Counted from the stretch's first letter, positions 31,465 to 44,073 are shown. The stretch: DNA of 64,000 nt from Suillus spraguei (GCA_016800925.1 JABCPU010000326.1:1-64000), one strand, 5' to 3'. Made by a program: numbers and translations. The notes: generated by a model from the sequence alone, not told the origin.

Positions 31465-32579
31465 GTGTTGAAAGATTGTTGGAAGTTCATTGTCTTTGGA
31501 CGACATAGTCCGCATTTTCGCTCCTCTTGCCTCCTAGGTGCACCAGCCTCCCCACCATTATTCTCTAGCTTTCTTTCGCTGAAAATCAGCAAAGACTGCT
31601 ATTACCTTGAGTTCTACCAAGAGCTGTACCTCGCATGTTCTGTGGAGCAAAGGACCCATATAGACTCTGTTCAGGATGACCCTGTCAAGATTTGGACTAC
31701 CCTCGCATCTACCCACCTCCAGAAGCATCCTGGAGCGTGTTTCAATGCCTGGGATGACTTCTTCTCCATCAGAAAGCAACCTGATGAGTCCTTGAGCACT
31801 CTCATTGCCAGGATTGAAGATGGGATGTCCAAAGTCCAGGAATTGCGCCCCTCAGACTCTACCAAGCCCTATACCATCAAGGAACTTGACCAGGAGCTTG
31901 TCTGCATGGCTATGGTTCGTTCTCTGGGGAGGAATACTCCAATTTTGCGTCCTCCTTGATGTTACTGAAGTCCCTAGACAAGGAGGAGTTAAAGGCAGCT
32001 TTCTTGGTAGAGGAGACTCAAAGGAGGAGACGTCCTGAGGGTTCTGGGAGCGATGTAGCACTGTATACTGCGTCTGGAGAGTGCAGGTGTGGCACTTCAG
32101 TCACCTGCTGGTACTGTGAAAAACAAGGGCACTGCACCCACAAATGCACTAACCTTAAGAGTGCTAAGGATCACTATAAGAGCAATAAGGACTGCAGAAA
32201 AGGTGGTAGGAATGCTAATAAGGCATCTGAAGCGTCCACTTCATCATCCCCAGCCACTACACCACCCACCACTGCTGCTGCTTCTTCCACTGCCCAGAAT
32301 ACCTCTCAGAGCGCCCAACAAGTCACAGAATTCGCAAGTCTTCGCTCTTTTGACCCTTCCCATCCCCTTTGTCCCTTACAACTCGATGCCCATGCTGACT
32401 GGAATGCAGACACAGGTGCCACTTCTCATATGACACCCTGCCACCACTGGCTGTGCAATTATGCCCCTAAATGCTTCCCAATCAAGCTTACTGACAATAA
32501 TATAGTCTATTCTGCAGGGGAGGGCACTGTGGTATTCAGTCCAATTGTAAATGGGAAGAGAGTTTGAGCTGTAGAATTC
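31465..32579 (+). pseudogene. copia gag and protease
   Basis: Gag (31465-31959) has the capsid-like DDFFSIRKQPDESLSTLIAR region. Near 31930 one T is missing compared with the sister copy at 50.6-51.9 kb, so the frame shifts to 31956-32567. The zinc knuckle CWYCEKQGHCTHKC is complete. The protease motif D-T-G-A is at 32409-32420 within ADTGATSHMTP. The frame stops at 32567 and the sequence continues as AVEFTRVLHVPYL. Gag forms the particle, and the aspartic protease cleaves the polyprotein. Confidence 0.88.
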
Positions 32580-33640
32580 ACTAGAGTCCTCCATGTACCA
32601 TATTTGCGAAATAATCTACTATCTGTGCTATACCTAACTCGCAATATGGGCTTCACTGTGCTCATTAATGCATCTAAGATGTCCTTTGAGTGTCCTGCTG
32701 GCACCCCACTGTTTGTAGCAAGCATCAGCAACTCTAATGCTGCATTCCTAGATGGTTCTACCACCCCACTAGCTGAATATGTGTCAGCAGCCACTACTTT
32801 GCCTCTGGACATCAACCTATGGCACAGGAGACTGCCCACCATCATTTAGGAGGCATTAGGATGCTTCTGAGCAAGAATCTGGTCACTGGAATGACCCTAG
32901 AGTCGAAAACTGCGCCAGATCCTATCTGTGAACCATGCCTAGCTGGAAAGATGCATGCAAACCCATTCCCTCCTTCTGATGGCGTGCTTCTAGGCCCCTC
33001 GAGCTTGTACACACTGATGTGCATCAAGTCTCTTATACCACCTTCTCAGGATTTCGCTATTGGGTGTCATTCATTGATGACTACTCCAGATACAGATTTG
33101 TTCTTCCTATCAAAGCAAAGTCTGATGTCTTTGAGGCCTTCAAGACATTCAAGGCCTATGCTGAGAACCAGTCAGAGCGAAAAATCAAGATACTGAGGGA
33201 TGACAAGGGTGGAGAGTACATGAGCAACGCACTCTTGCAATTCACCACTTCCTGCGGCATAGAGAGGCAGCATACTGTCAGGGCATGCCCTCAACAGAAT
33301 GGAGTTGCTGAGAGAGCTAATAGGCTGCTGTCTGAGCGCCTTACCACCATGCTGGACAAATCTGGGCTACCTAAGACCTTTTGGGGTGAAGCCCTTGCAG
33401 CCCTAGTCCATGTGTGGAATAGATGCCCTCTGATGCAGTGAAATGCGCCACTCCCTATGAGCTATGGCATGGAAGGAAGCCTGATGTCTCCCACCTTGAG
33501 TCTGGGGCTGCACTGCCTACGTGCATATACAGAAGGACAAGAGAGAGGGTCTTGGGTCTCACATGGAGAAATGTGTGTTTATTGGATATCCTCAAGGCTA
33601 CAAGGGCTGGAAGTTCTATAATCCTACTACTAAGAAGACA
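32580..33640 (+). pseudogene. copia integrase
   Basis: The GAG-pre-integrase zinc region (LWHRRLP, CEPCLAGKMHANPF) and the DDE core are visible across three frames: HTDVHQV, then FIDDYSRYRFV and LRDDKGGEYMS, then the PQQNGVAERANR containing the catalytic Glu (33019-33441). Frameshifts lie near 32835, 33010 and 33440. The region after 33420 (YELWHGRKPDVSHL, FIGYPQGYKGWKFY) continues in two frames. Confidence 0.88.
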
Positions 33641-35703
33641 GTAATATCAGAACGAGCTGATTTTGATGAGAGATACTTCCCCTTGTCCAAGCGCCCTAAT
33701 CAGCCCTCAAGCTCCTACTGTCCCTACACCATTACCTACTGCTCCTGTCCGACCTAAACCTTCCCTGCCTTCTCCACAGCCATACAGAAGCTATACAGTG
33801 TCTGATGACTCCGATGCTGATGATGAGTCCAGTTCTGATGAGTCTCTGGCTCAAGGGGGGAGTAATGGCCCTCCAGCAGCTCCAGACATGCCTAGAGATG
33901 CTCCTGTAGTGCCCAAAACCGATCCAGATCCTCCTTGTATCCTGACTTCCTCACCACCTTCCTCACCACCTCCTAGACCGCCCTCTCCTATTGGCATTGG
34001 GGCCAGACTTCCTAGGCGCAATAGAACCAAGCCCAGAGAATGGTGGAAACTGTCTTCAGCCCAGCTAGACTCTGAGGTTGATGATGAGATTGAGGATGCT
34101 GATCTTGCCTATGAGATTGCCTTCTCTGCAGCATCATCTGCTGAACCACTATCTTATAAAGAAGCACTGCGACGTCCTGATGCAGAACAGTGGAAGCAAG
34201 CTGCCCTAGAGGAGTTGAACGCCCATAGCACTAATGGCACTTAGGAACTCGTCCCCAGACCAACTAAAAAGAAGGTCATAGGATGCAAGTGGGTGTTTAA
34301 GGTCAAGCGCAATGCAGATGGCTCTGTAGAGCGCTATAAGGGCAGACTAGTAGCCAAGGGTTACAATCAGCGATCTGGCTTTGACTACCTCAAAATATTT
34401 GCCCCTACAGTCAGAATGCCCACCATTAGAGTTGTCCTAGCTATGGCTGCCATTCATGACCTCCACCTGCACTCTATAGACATATCCCATGCCTACCTTA
34501 ATGGAGATATGGACTGTGATGTCTACATGGAGCAGCCTGAAGGATTTATCATAGGAGATGCTAGAGAGATGGTCTGCTTATTGAAGAAGAGCATCTATGG
34601 CGTGAAGCAGGGAGGCAACCGATGGAACCAGAAAATGCGCTCAGTCCTAGAGTCTATGGATACACTCAGTCATACTCAGATGCCTCCATCTATATCTATG
34701 TCAAGGACAATGTCAGGATCATTCTACCAGTCTTTGTGGATGACATGACCTTTGCTTCGAAATCAGCCTCTGCCATTGACCAGACCATCAGGAAACTCTC
34801 CCAGTACTTCAAACTTCGTGATCTAGGCCCCACCACTCAGCTTCTAGGGATTAAGATTGACAGAGAATGCTCTAAGCACTCCATTACCATATCCCAACAA
34901 CAATACTGTCTAGATATCCTAGAACACTTTGGCATGGCTGATTGCAAACCCATATCCACTCCTATGCAGCCCAACCTTCGACTCAGCTGCTCTCAATGTC
35001 CCCAGACACCAGATGAAGTCCAGTTCAGGATGTCCCTTATCTTGCTGCAGTTGGCGCTCTAATGTACTTAGCCACCACAACTCGTCCAGACATTGCCTAC
35101 ACTGTTGGCTGTCTTGCCAGATTCAACTCTAATCCAGGCATAGCTCACTGGCAAGCTGTCAAGCACCTACTGCGCTATCTGAGGGGCACTGCAGACTATA
35201 AGATCACTTATGCACCTGATCCATCCTCCACTGAATTGTTCTCAACTTACTCAGATGCTGATCATGGTGGATGCAAGGACACTGGACGCTCTACTGGAGG
35301 ATACCTGGTGAAGATTGGCACTGGCACTGTATCATGGTCATCAAAGCTGCAAAGCATTGTTGCACTATCCACTACTGAGGCAGAGTACATTGCAGCAGTC
35401 TCAGCAGGCAAGGAAATCCGTTGGATGCGAAATCTATTGCAAGAAATGGGATTCCCTGCCACTGGACCATCTATACTCAGGATAGACAACCAGAGCGCCA
35501 TATCTGTTGCAAAACACCCAGAGCACCATGGAAGGATGAAGCAACTTGATCTCAGTTGGTACTGGCTTAGGGATGTGGTGCACAAAGAGATAATAGCACC
35601 CACCTTTGTAGCCACAGTTGACCAGCCTGCTGATATCTTAACCAAGGCATTGAGTCGACCTAAGGTGGAGACATTTTGTAGAATAATAGGGCTGCACAGA
35701 TGA
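33641..35703 (+). pseudogene. copia reverse transcriptase and RNase H
   Basis: A Pro/Ser-rich linker (33663-34244) leads to RT: WKQAALEELNAH, then a TAG at 34242, then CKWVFKVKRNADGSVERYKG, RLVAKGYNQRSGFDY, SIDISHAYLNGD and the catalytic FVDD at 34733-34744. Frameshifts occur near 34655 and 35020. RNase H (YSDADHGGCKDTGRSTGGY, STTEAEYIA, ADILTKAL) is intact to its stop at 35703, just before the polypurine tract. Confidence 0.9.
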
Positions 35704-35740
35704 GGGGGAGTTATTAGAGATGTGCTCAGTCAGGGGGGAG

Positions 35741-35971
35741 TGTTAGTTGTGTGACTTCGCACTTAATTAGTTCAAGGACTTTTAGGACTTTCAGGACTTT
35801 CAGGACACTTTCGAGACATTGAGGACACTTCAATGACCGCACTTTTGGGACACTTTAAGGACATTACCATGATAGGCATTGTTTACATTTATTTACACAA
35901 ACTCGTCCATAGTCAGAGTTCATAGTCTTATATGCCTTGTGCATTGACTCTGAACTCTTAGCTTGACTTCA
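35741..35971 (+). repeat. 3' LTR of copia copy 1
   Basis: TGTTAGTTGTGTGACTTCGC to CTTGACTTCA. It matches the 5' LTR except for the missing internal duplication and an extra AATGACCGCACTTTTGGGAC-type segment, which is also present in copy 2. Confidence 0.92.
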
Positions 35972-36830
35972 AATAATTTATTAAGCAGCCTGTCACAGTG
36001 TAGTAGATTACTTACAGTTGTACTGATCTGAGTCCTCAGCTGCTGCTGCTGAGGGATGAATTTCTGTATTGACTCTTGTGCCCTTTCCCATCTTTTCTCC
36101 GAAGCTAAGACCATAAGGATCCGTATATTTTGCCCAGAAACAACCTGTTGCATTGCAGTGTAGTAACTTGAAAGACTTGGACATGGTAACCATCACAAGC
36201 AGGAGAAAGATAAGACATAGAGTGAACTCAGATGGTAGACAGAAACACATTTAACTGTCACTACTACTAGTTGTAGTCACGGTAGCCTGACTTGACTTCA
36301 GACTTTAGCAAGATGGAGGCAGAGTCGGTCTTTTGAATTGCAAGTTCAAAGTTACGTTGACATGCACAAAACCTGTTTTGTACATGATCGTGGCTGAATT
36401 TTAGTCTACAACATTCCATACCACACCCCATAATTTCTCCCTGGATATTCTATACCTTTCTAAACCTTACAATAATTTATTTGAGTATTTTCTGGGCCTA
36501 CAATCATTTCTATACACTTATCTGTTGGAAATAACACTTATCCAACAAGATTTCCTAATATGCACAAGATTTCCCATGCCCTATGATTTCCCCTTTCAAA
36601 CCTTAACCCATTTATGCAATGTTTTTTATGCAATAACAAAACATTGTGATGCTGAAAAATCAACATTTGAACAGTGCCAATGAAAGGCAGAGTTATGTAA
36701 TCAGTCTAGACTCTATATCTATTGACATGTAACCAAACATGTGATCAGTCATGTGATCAGCCTAGGAGAGATTTCAAAGAAACAATAGCATACATTAGTA
36801 ATCAGTAGCACAGCCATCTTTGTGAGTCAT
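35972..36830 (-). other. Fragment resembling the 5' part of a DNA-transposon gene
   Basis: A minus-strand frame (36190-36010: MSKSFKLLHCNATGCFWAKY...) ends at a GTAAGT donor and looks like a first exon. About 36350-36400 shares TGACATGCAC-AAACCTGTTT-type sequence with 54850-54890, the region upstream of the Plavaka-like transposase, and AGTAGCACAGCCAT at 36805 recurs at 44600 and 55410. It is probably the remains of a related element cut by copia on the left and a solo LTR on the right. No function is assigned. Confidence 0.4.
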
Positions 36831-38253
36831 TGTTACGACCATGCAAAACCGGAGATTAGTAAGAAGTCCTGGTCTTACATGGAGTTGTACCGGAGGGTTG
36901 TAAAGTCAAAGGGGCTTGGCCTCAGCTTGTACGCTGTGCCCCTTACCCGAGTATGTGCCCTTAATTTCGGATGAAGTCCAAGAAAGAGTTCTGGTGAAGT
37001 CTGGATGGAGGGTCTGGACAAACTCTAAGGCAGGATAGCTTGACAGAGCTCCGATGGACTTCCAGATGAGCGCGGGAATGCGCCGGAACTATTTCCGGAA
37101 GGTAGGGAGTAATGGTAACACTACTGGAACAAGCTCCAAGTAGAACAGATGAAGGATGGACCACTGGACAAAGTTCAGGGCAGGATAGGAGCAGAGCTCC
37201 GGAGGGAAAGATGATCCATAGATGTCAGAGGATAGGATAGGATGGATCCGGAGGACTAGGGGTCCGAAGGTCCGGAGCTCAGAGGAGCGGAGGAGCGGAG
37301 GAGCGGAGGAGCGGAGGAGCGGAGGAGCGGAGGAGCGGAGGAGCGGAGGAGCGGAGGAGCGGATGATTGGATGATTGGATGATTGGATGATTGGATGATT
37401 GGATGATTGGATGATTGGATGATTGGATGATTGGATGAGCATAGCTCTGTGGATCTTAGAGGAAGTGTTGGCTACTAGAAAGGAGTAGGTCCGGATATGG
37501 TGTAGAGATAGTATAGACTACTCTGGACAAGGTCCAGAATAGAAACAGACAGTATAAGACTACCAAAGGTAGAGTCGGAGGTGAAACAGATGATAGACAG
37601 AGATGGACAAAGTCCAAAAAGATTATAGGACATAGGATCAAAGCTCCGGCCTAGGGAGTGATCACATAGGCCTGAGTCAGAAGCTTACAAGGGCCGGAGC
37701 CCAAGTGCAAGAACGGAAACGGAGTTATATAGACATGATAACAGGATACAGAGTAATCAAAGGAATATACAGAAGTAGGAACAATGAATCAGACTGAGGT
37801 CTGCAGGAGTTGTACTACAAGTTTATATACTGTAGGTAGCATGCCAGAAGGCAAGTAAGGATAGTCCGAGGCTATGTTTGAGGCATTGCAGAACACAAGG
37901 CTATGAACTCGGAAATAAGACTTGTACGAAATATCTTATCAAGACGGAAGTCAAGATAACCGAAAGCCAGAGGTGCAGAGATAACCGAAAGCTGGACACA
38001 GGTATTAACCTAAAAGGAGTGACGCGCAGGTGTGCGGGAATAGTTTCGGATATGAGCATGGATGGATATGGACATGGATCAGATATGGACACGGATCGGA
38101 TATGAACACGGATCGGATATGGACATGGATCGGATGAGTGGATCAGATCGGATGGATGGACTGAGTCGGATATGGATATGGATTAGATATCGATGGATGT
38201 TGATTGGGTGTCCAGATGTCCATGGATCAGACCTGAATGTACAGTATATGACA
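36831..38253 (-). repeat. Solo LTR 'A' (1423 bp), gypsy family 2, expanded by satellites
   Basis: Read on + it starts TGTTACGACC and ends TATATGACA, flanked by the 5-bp duplication GTCAT (36826-36830 and 38254-38258). It aligns, inverted, with solo LTR B (41560-42726), but carries internal expansions: (AGGAGCGG)n at about 37283-37362, (ATGATTGG)n at 37363-37437, and a roughly 17-bp GGATATGGACATGGATC-like repeat at 38046-38190. Confidence 0.92.
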
Positions 38254-38272
38254 GTCATAATGAGTCATAACC

Positions 38273-39167
38273 TGTTACAAGAACACCTTCTTGTGCCCCT
38301 GCTATCATTTTTCCTCCTATGCATCGCCATCTACTCTCATCCTGACAAGACCTCCATCCTCATCCTCTGATACCACATCTGGCTTGCCATCGTCACTCCC
38401 TACCTTGCCTATGCTTGCTTCCTCTACCGTCGCTAACCGCACACTCTTCCAGTACTCTTCGCGTTCGTGCACACTCTTTGCGCTCCTCACGCTCCTCGCG
38501 CCTCAAATGCCTCTGTCGCATTTGACACCTTCCTCTGTGCTTCAACACGCGCTACCCCCTGGTTCACACAAACAACTCTTTGGCTCAAGGACTACATCTG
38601 GTGTCGTATTTCCTTTTATCTTTTCCTTTGCATTTACCTATGACTCATGCGTTGCCTCATTGGCTTGTACCTTTTATACCTTTGGCTCTGCACCTATGAC
38701 TCCCTTTTGCACATGCGTGCATTCATTGGTTCATACACCTCTGACTCATCTATGAGCATGCATCTTCCTATTGGCTATCTGACTTCATACTTAATCTAGC
38801 AATACTTATGTATTTGCGCTCCACTTCAATCTTACGTATAAATACATGCAGATAGCCTTTGTACTTCTTTAACTTGAATCTACTTGATCTTCGACCCTGA
38901 ACTTTTTTTGATAAGCTTTTCATAAGCTTATTGTCATTATTTGAACTTCATAGAAGCTCATCGCTTCTACGTCTTTGATTGTCGTCAAGAACCTTGTCTC
39001 TGTGACATAGGTCATGAGACAGCATGTAAGCGCCCACCTCTGACCAACACAACTAGCGCACTCTGCGCTAGGAGACCGATACACACGGGCTGCTGCTCTT
39101 GATAGAGCACCCGTCGCAGACACCACTCAAGTTCATTAGCACCTGGCTAGGTCACTAACAGCTAACA
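38273..39167 (+). repeat. 5' LTR of gypsy-2 (~895 bp)
   Basis: Starts TGTTACAAGAAC and ends GCTAACA before AAAGATTCAAG. A TATAAATACATG box lies near 38836. There is no second copy in the window, so its limits are inferred from the TG/CA ends and the following primer-binding-like sequence. Confidence 0.65.
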
Positions 39168-39362
39168 AAAGATTCAAGTTACCTTTTACTTGCTATGCTG
39201 CCCAGCTAGCTGAGATAGGACACTCAACCCTGAACCCTGAACCCTGACAAGAGGATGCTGAATTAAGCCTCTTGAGGAACGCGCACACCAACATCGCCTT
39301 CCTACCCCTGCCGCTGAAGCAAGACAGCTCAGGACCGTGCAGCCCAAACCCAGAACAATATC

Positions 39363-40374
39363 ATGTCTGACTCCGCAGCAATGATGACTCCTGTTGCTAA
39401 AGTGATTGGACCCGAACTTAAGGCAGGAATGCCCTCTAAGTTTGACAGTGACCCAACCAATGCTATGCCAACCAATGCTATGCATTGGTTATACACCGTG
39501 ATGACCTACCTTGCGTTGAACAAAATGCTCTACCCCTCTGATGAACACTGGGTCTGCATCGCCCTCTCCTATATGACAGAGGGCACAGCTCATACTTGGG
39601 TGCTCAATGCCTATGCCAAAGCCTATGAGACCATCCCCCCCAGTTCGGCAAATGGGAAGACTTCCAGAAGAACTTCAAGAGTGCCTTCAACCCCACAACC
39701 AAAAGGTTGATGCTATGGCGAAGATCGCCAAGGTCAAACACACTGGCACGCTTACAGACTATATCGCAGAGTTCAAGACTCTGACAATGTGCGCGAGCAT
39801 CAAGGAGAGCTTGGTCCTCATCCACTTCTTTGAAGCTGGACTCAAGGAACCCCTCCACCACGCCATCTGCCAGATGGAAACCATCCCCACCACCATCGAC
39901 AAATACTACTCTGCTGCCGTCAAGCTGAACGCCAACTACGAACGTGGAGTGGCCATGCACAATGTAGTTGCCAAGAACCACTCCCACTACAAGCCCTCAT
40001 TCCAGAGGCCGAACCATGCTAAACACAACCCCGACACCACGGACGTTGACATGACACGCCAAGAGCATGAGAAATATATGAAGGATGGCCTTTTCTTCAA
40101 ATGTGGAAAGTGCGGTCACTGCGCTGGTGACGCCGCCTTCCACCCGAAGGTCCAACACAGAGATGATGACAAGAAAGGAAAGAATTCAGTAAGGGACAAA
40201 GTCCCTGATGATGAAGACTCCGATGAAGATACTTCCGATATGGAAGTTGAAAGGGTCAAAGCTAGAAAGCTTGCCCTGAAGAAGACCAAGACACCTAAAG
40301 GCACGCAGACTCCAAAGAAGACTAAAAAGACTCCTGCTGAGTCTTTGAAAGAAGGCAAAGCAAAGGATTTTTAG
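39363..40374 (+). pseudogene. gypsy-2 gag
   Basis: Starts MSDSAAMMTPVAKVIGPELK. Two frameshifts (near 39645 and 39710) pass the reading from the first frame through FGKWEDFQKNFKSAFNP to the third frame (AMAKIAKVKHTGTLTDYIAE... to the stop at 40374). The capsid-like region is followed by a damaged zinc knuckle (CGKCGHCAGDAAFH, with the last Cys missing) and a Lys/Asp-rich tail with KKTKTPKGTQTPKKTKKT, possibly nucleic-acid binding. Confidence 0.8.
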
Positions 40375-40419
40375 ATAGGAGTACTGTAGCAATGTCAGTC
40401 ACTCCCAAGTGTGCTCTGT

Positions 40420-41559
40420 ATACAAATGTGTTGGCAAATTGAACAAGTTTCGAGTTCCTGTCACCCTTTTTAGTGCAAAGAGCATGAAAACCATTGCATC
40501 AACCACCATTATCGACTCCGGCGCCAGAGGATCATTCATCGATTCCTCTTTCATGCGGAATCACAAGATCCACACGCACTGACTCAGACACCCATTCCAC
40601 ATCACCACCGTGGATGGAAGCCACTCAAAGGCCAGGAAGGTCTTCCGCTACTGTACCCTGTTTATCTGCCTTGATAAATGAGTCATGTATGGAAAGTTCA
40701 ACGTCACCCAACTTTCCAAACACGACGACATCCTACTTGGAAAGCCCTGGCTTTCCACAATGAACCCTGACACTGACTGGGTGTGTGATACTATTGCCTT
40801 ATGCGCAACTGCACGTTCACGAACTGTTGAGCGCATACTCAACCGAAAATGTGCGTCTCACGGCGCGCCCGCCTATGTATTCCAAGGCGGGACCTCAATT
40901 GAGGAAGAAGAAGATGGCAAAATATTCGCCCCCCTCAGAACGCTGAAGAAAGAAGAAGAAGAAGAAAAGAAATGGACCCCTGGGTTTGAAACCCACCGAA
41001 GATGATGAAGATGACCTCCCCAACTTCAACAAATATGAGGATGTCTGGGTTGGCAACACCCAGATGTGCCAGAAGGTGGATGACATTGCCACCTACCCCC
41101 TGACCGATGATGAAGTGCTCATTGAGTACTCCCCTGGCATGACCTCCATGCGCGTCATTGAAAACCTTGACCTTGACACCCCACTCACTTGAGATGGGAC
41201 CTGAAAGAATGAAATGAATCACATGAGCAAACCTCTGTGAAACATTTGGATCCTGAGAACCTCCAAGGATCTTGTCAAGACAAGCAACAAAGCTCAAGAA
41301 TTTGCTGTTGAGGCGAACCAAGGGAAGATGAAGAAAATGTTTGAGGAACTCGTCCCCTTGTACCTCCATGACTTCGCCGACATCTTCACAAAAGACGGGC
41401 TTAATCAGCTCCCCCCATCTCGACCTGGAGTTGACCATCGGATTGAAATAAAGTTTGGTTTCATTCCGAAGAGCTCTAGGGCATACCCCCACTCCCCGAA
41501 GGAAATGGAGGCTGTCAAAGCCTTCCTCGACACACACCTGAAGAAAGACTTCATCCAAC
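40420..41559 (+). pseudogene. gypsy-2 protease and RT N-terminus
   Basis: The retropepsin motif D-S-G-A lies at 40514-40525 (IIDSGARGSFID). Stops at about 40579 and 40678 and frame changes follow. From 41328 the RT leader is open (FEELVPLYLHDFADIFTKDG, PPSRPGVDHRIE) and is interrupted at 41559 in KKDFIQ by solo LTR B. Removing LTR B and one CCAAC continues the frame directly into PSKSHQASSFFFVGKK. Confidence 0.85.
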
Positions 41560-42726
41560 TGTCATATACCATACATTCAGGTCCAGATCAGATCAGATCC
41601 ATGGACATCCAGACACCCAATCTATACAGTCCACCCATCCAATCCAGTTCCCCTATCTGATCCACCCATCCACTCCAATCCATATCCATCCATATCCGAT
41701 CCATATCCATATCCGACCCAACCCATCCATCTGATCCATGCTCGTATCTGAAACTATTCCCACGCACCTGCGCATTACTCCTTTTAGGTTATACCTGTGT
41801 CTGGCTTTCAGTTATCTCGACTTCCGTCTTGGTAAAATATTTTGTACAAGTCTTATTTCCGAGTTCATAGCCTTGTGTTCCATTGTACTTACTAATGTGT
41901 TCCGCATGCCTCAGACATAGCCTCAGACTATCCTTACTTGCCTTCCCGCATGCTACCTACAGTATATAAACTTGTAGTACAACTCCTGCAGACCTCAGTC
42001 TGATCATTACTTTCCTACTTCTGTATATTCTTCTGTCTACTCTGTATCCTGTTACCATGTCTATATAAATCTGTTTCCATTCTCGCACTTGGGCTCCGGC
42101 CCTTGTAATCTTCCAACTCAGACCTATAAGATCATTCCCTAGGCCAGAGCTTTGATCCAATGTCCTATATCCTTTTTGGACTTCGTCTGTTTCCTGTCTC
42201 TCAGCTGACTCACCTCTGACTCTACCTTTGGTAGTCTTATCCTGTCTGTTTCTATTCCGGACCTTGTCCGGAGTAGTCTATACTACCTCTACACCATATC
42301 CGGACCTACTCCTCTCTAGTAGTTAACACCTTCCCTAAAGATCCATAGAGCTACGCTTGTCCGATCATCTGATCATCCGCCCCTCCGCTCTTCCGCTCCT
42401 CCGAGCTCTGGACCTTCGGACCTCTGGTCCTCTGGATCTATCTTATCCTATCCTCTGACATCTATGGATCATCCTTCCCTCCAGAGCTTTGCTCCTATCC
42501 TGCCCTGGACTTTGTCCAGGAGTCCATCCTTCATCCCTTCTACTTGGAACTTGTTCCAGTAGTCTTACCATTACTCCCTACCATCCGGAAAATTAAGGGC
42601 ACATACTCAGGTAAGGGGCACAGCATATGAGCTGAGGCCAAGCCCCTTTGACTTTCTGTCCCTCTGGTACAACATCATGTAAAGCCAGGACTACTTAGTA
42701 GCCCCCAGTTTTGCATGGTTGTAACA
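41560..42726 (+). repeat. Solo LTR 'B' (1167 bp) inside gypsy-2 RT
   Basis: TGTCATATACC...GTTGTAACA, flanked by the perfect 5-bp duplication CCAAC (41555-41559 and 42727-42731). Same family as LTRs A, C and D. It lacks the satellite expansions of LTR A and shows unexpanded GATC and CCGCTC stretches at the equivalent places. Confidence 0.95.
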
Positions 42727-44073
42727 CCAACCTTCGAAGTCTCACCAGGCCTCCAGTTTCTTCTTCGTCGGAAAGAAGGACAAGTTGCTTCGACCTTGCC
42801 AAGACTATCAGTACATTAATGAATGGACTGTGAAAAACACCTACCCACTTCCCCACATTCCGCCTCTCATCACCAAACTTCGAGGCATGAAATACTTTAC
42901 GAAGATGGATGTCCAATTGGGATACAACAATATCCTGATTCACCCTGACAACCACTGGAAAGCAGTGTTCTCGACTTCCTTCAGATTATTTGAGCCAATG
43001 GTCATGTTCTTCGGATTGTGCAACTTACCTGCCACTTTCCAAGCCTATATGAACCAGACCTTCGCAGAAGAAATCAATGAAGGATGGATGATCGTCTACA
43101 TGAATGACATCTTGATCTTCTCCAACACCCAGGAGGAGCAGAAAGAATGGACTTGTAGAGTCCCTCAACAAAATCAGAAGAGAATCCCTCTTCCTGAAAC
43201 CCAAAAGTGCACTTTCGACGCACAAGAAGTTGAATACCTCAGCATGATCATCCGCCCTGGACAAGTCGCAATGGACCCCTCGAAGCTGAAAGGAATCAGC
43301 AAGTGGAAATCTCCCACTTCTGTGAAAGGAGTCCAATCATCCCTTGGCTTTTGCAACTTCTACCGACACTTCATCTCCTACTATTCCAACATCACATGCC
43401 CGCTCATCGACTTGACGAAGAAAGATACCACCTTCAATTGGATTGACATCCATGAAGATGCCTTCAAAGTGCTCAAAATGCGCTTCCTCTCTGAACTGGT
43501 TCTAAAGAACCCCAACCTGGTCAAGCAATTTGTGCTTGCAACCGATGCCTCCCTGGCAGTGACTGGCACAGTCCTGCTTCAGACAGATGACAATGGGGCA
43601 TACCACCCCTGTGGATACCTCTCTCAGAGCCTGAACTCGGCTGAGAAACTACCAGATCTATGATTGCAAACTCCTCACGGTCATCTGTGTGCTCCAGGCC
43701 TGGAGGCACTTCCTGGAAGGAAACCTGCACCCTGTGGTCATATTCACAGACCACAAGAACCTGCTCTACTTCCGAGCAGCTCAGAAATTGACACGCCAGC
43801 AGGCATGTTGGCAATTGACGCTTTGCAACTTTGACCTGGAGTTCCATCATGTCCCTGGTTCTAAACTTGCCGTGCCCGACGTGCTTTTGTGCCGTCCTGA
43901 CCATCTTGGCGCCAACTCCGACAATGAAGACATGGTCCTCCTTCCCGACTCCCTCTTTGTCAAAATCATTGACACCGAACTCACTGAAGACTTCATGCGC
44001 TTGAATGACTCCCCCGATGATGTCACTACGCGCTTAATGGCATCTGTGCACCCCCTATGAAATCCGCTGACAC
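42727..44073 (+). pseudogene. gypsy-2 reverse transcriptase (catalytic part) and RNase H
   Basis: Open from 42785 to 43663 with CQDYQYINEWT, FTKMDVQLGYNNI and FGLCNLPATFQAYMN. The catalytic box reads YMND (43097-43108) instead of YMDD, so one metal-binding Asp is replaced by Asn and this RT should be inactive. RNase H starts at FVLATDASLAVTGTVLLQTD. A frameshift near 43650 moves it to 43689-44060 ([25 protein letters not shown]). The reading is interrupted at 44073 by the GACAC-flanked insert. Confidence 0.9.

Larger units (their letters stand above)
31060..35971 (+). mobile_element. Ty1/copia LTR retrotransposon (copy 1)
   Basis: LTRs at 31060-31313 and 35741-35971, with gag, protease, integrase, RT and RNase H in copia order and a polypurine tract AGGGGGGAG directly before the 3' LTR. 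The coding part is broken by several single-base shifts and stops. No 5-bp target duplication is seen: the left flank is gypsy-1 LTR and the right flank is unrelated sequence. Confidence 0.93.

Noticed and set aside
38048..38370. ORF over the 17-bp satellite (DMDMDQI-like)
   Set aside because: Low-complexity translation of a satellite inside solo LTR A, on the strand opposite to the LTR.
39228..39251. ACCCTGAACCCTGAACCCTGAC resembling telomeric repeat
   Set aside because: Three copies of a 7-mer that is not TTAGGG/CCCTAA, located in the gypsy-2 leader just after the LTR; similar ACCCTGAACCCTGA occurs in gypsy-1 at 24952-24965, so it is part of the elements.
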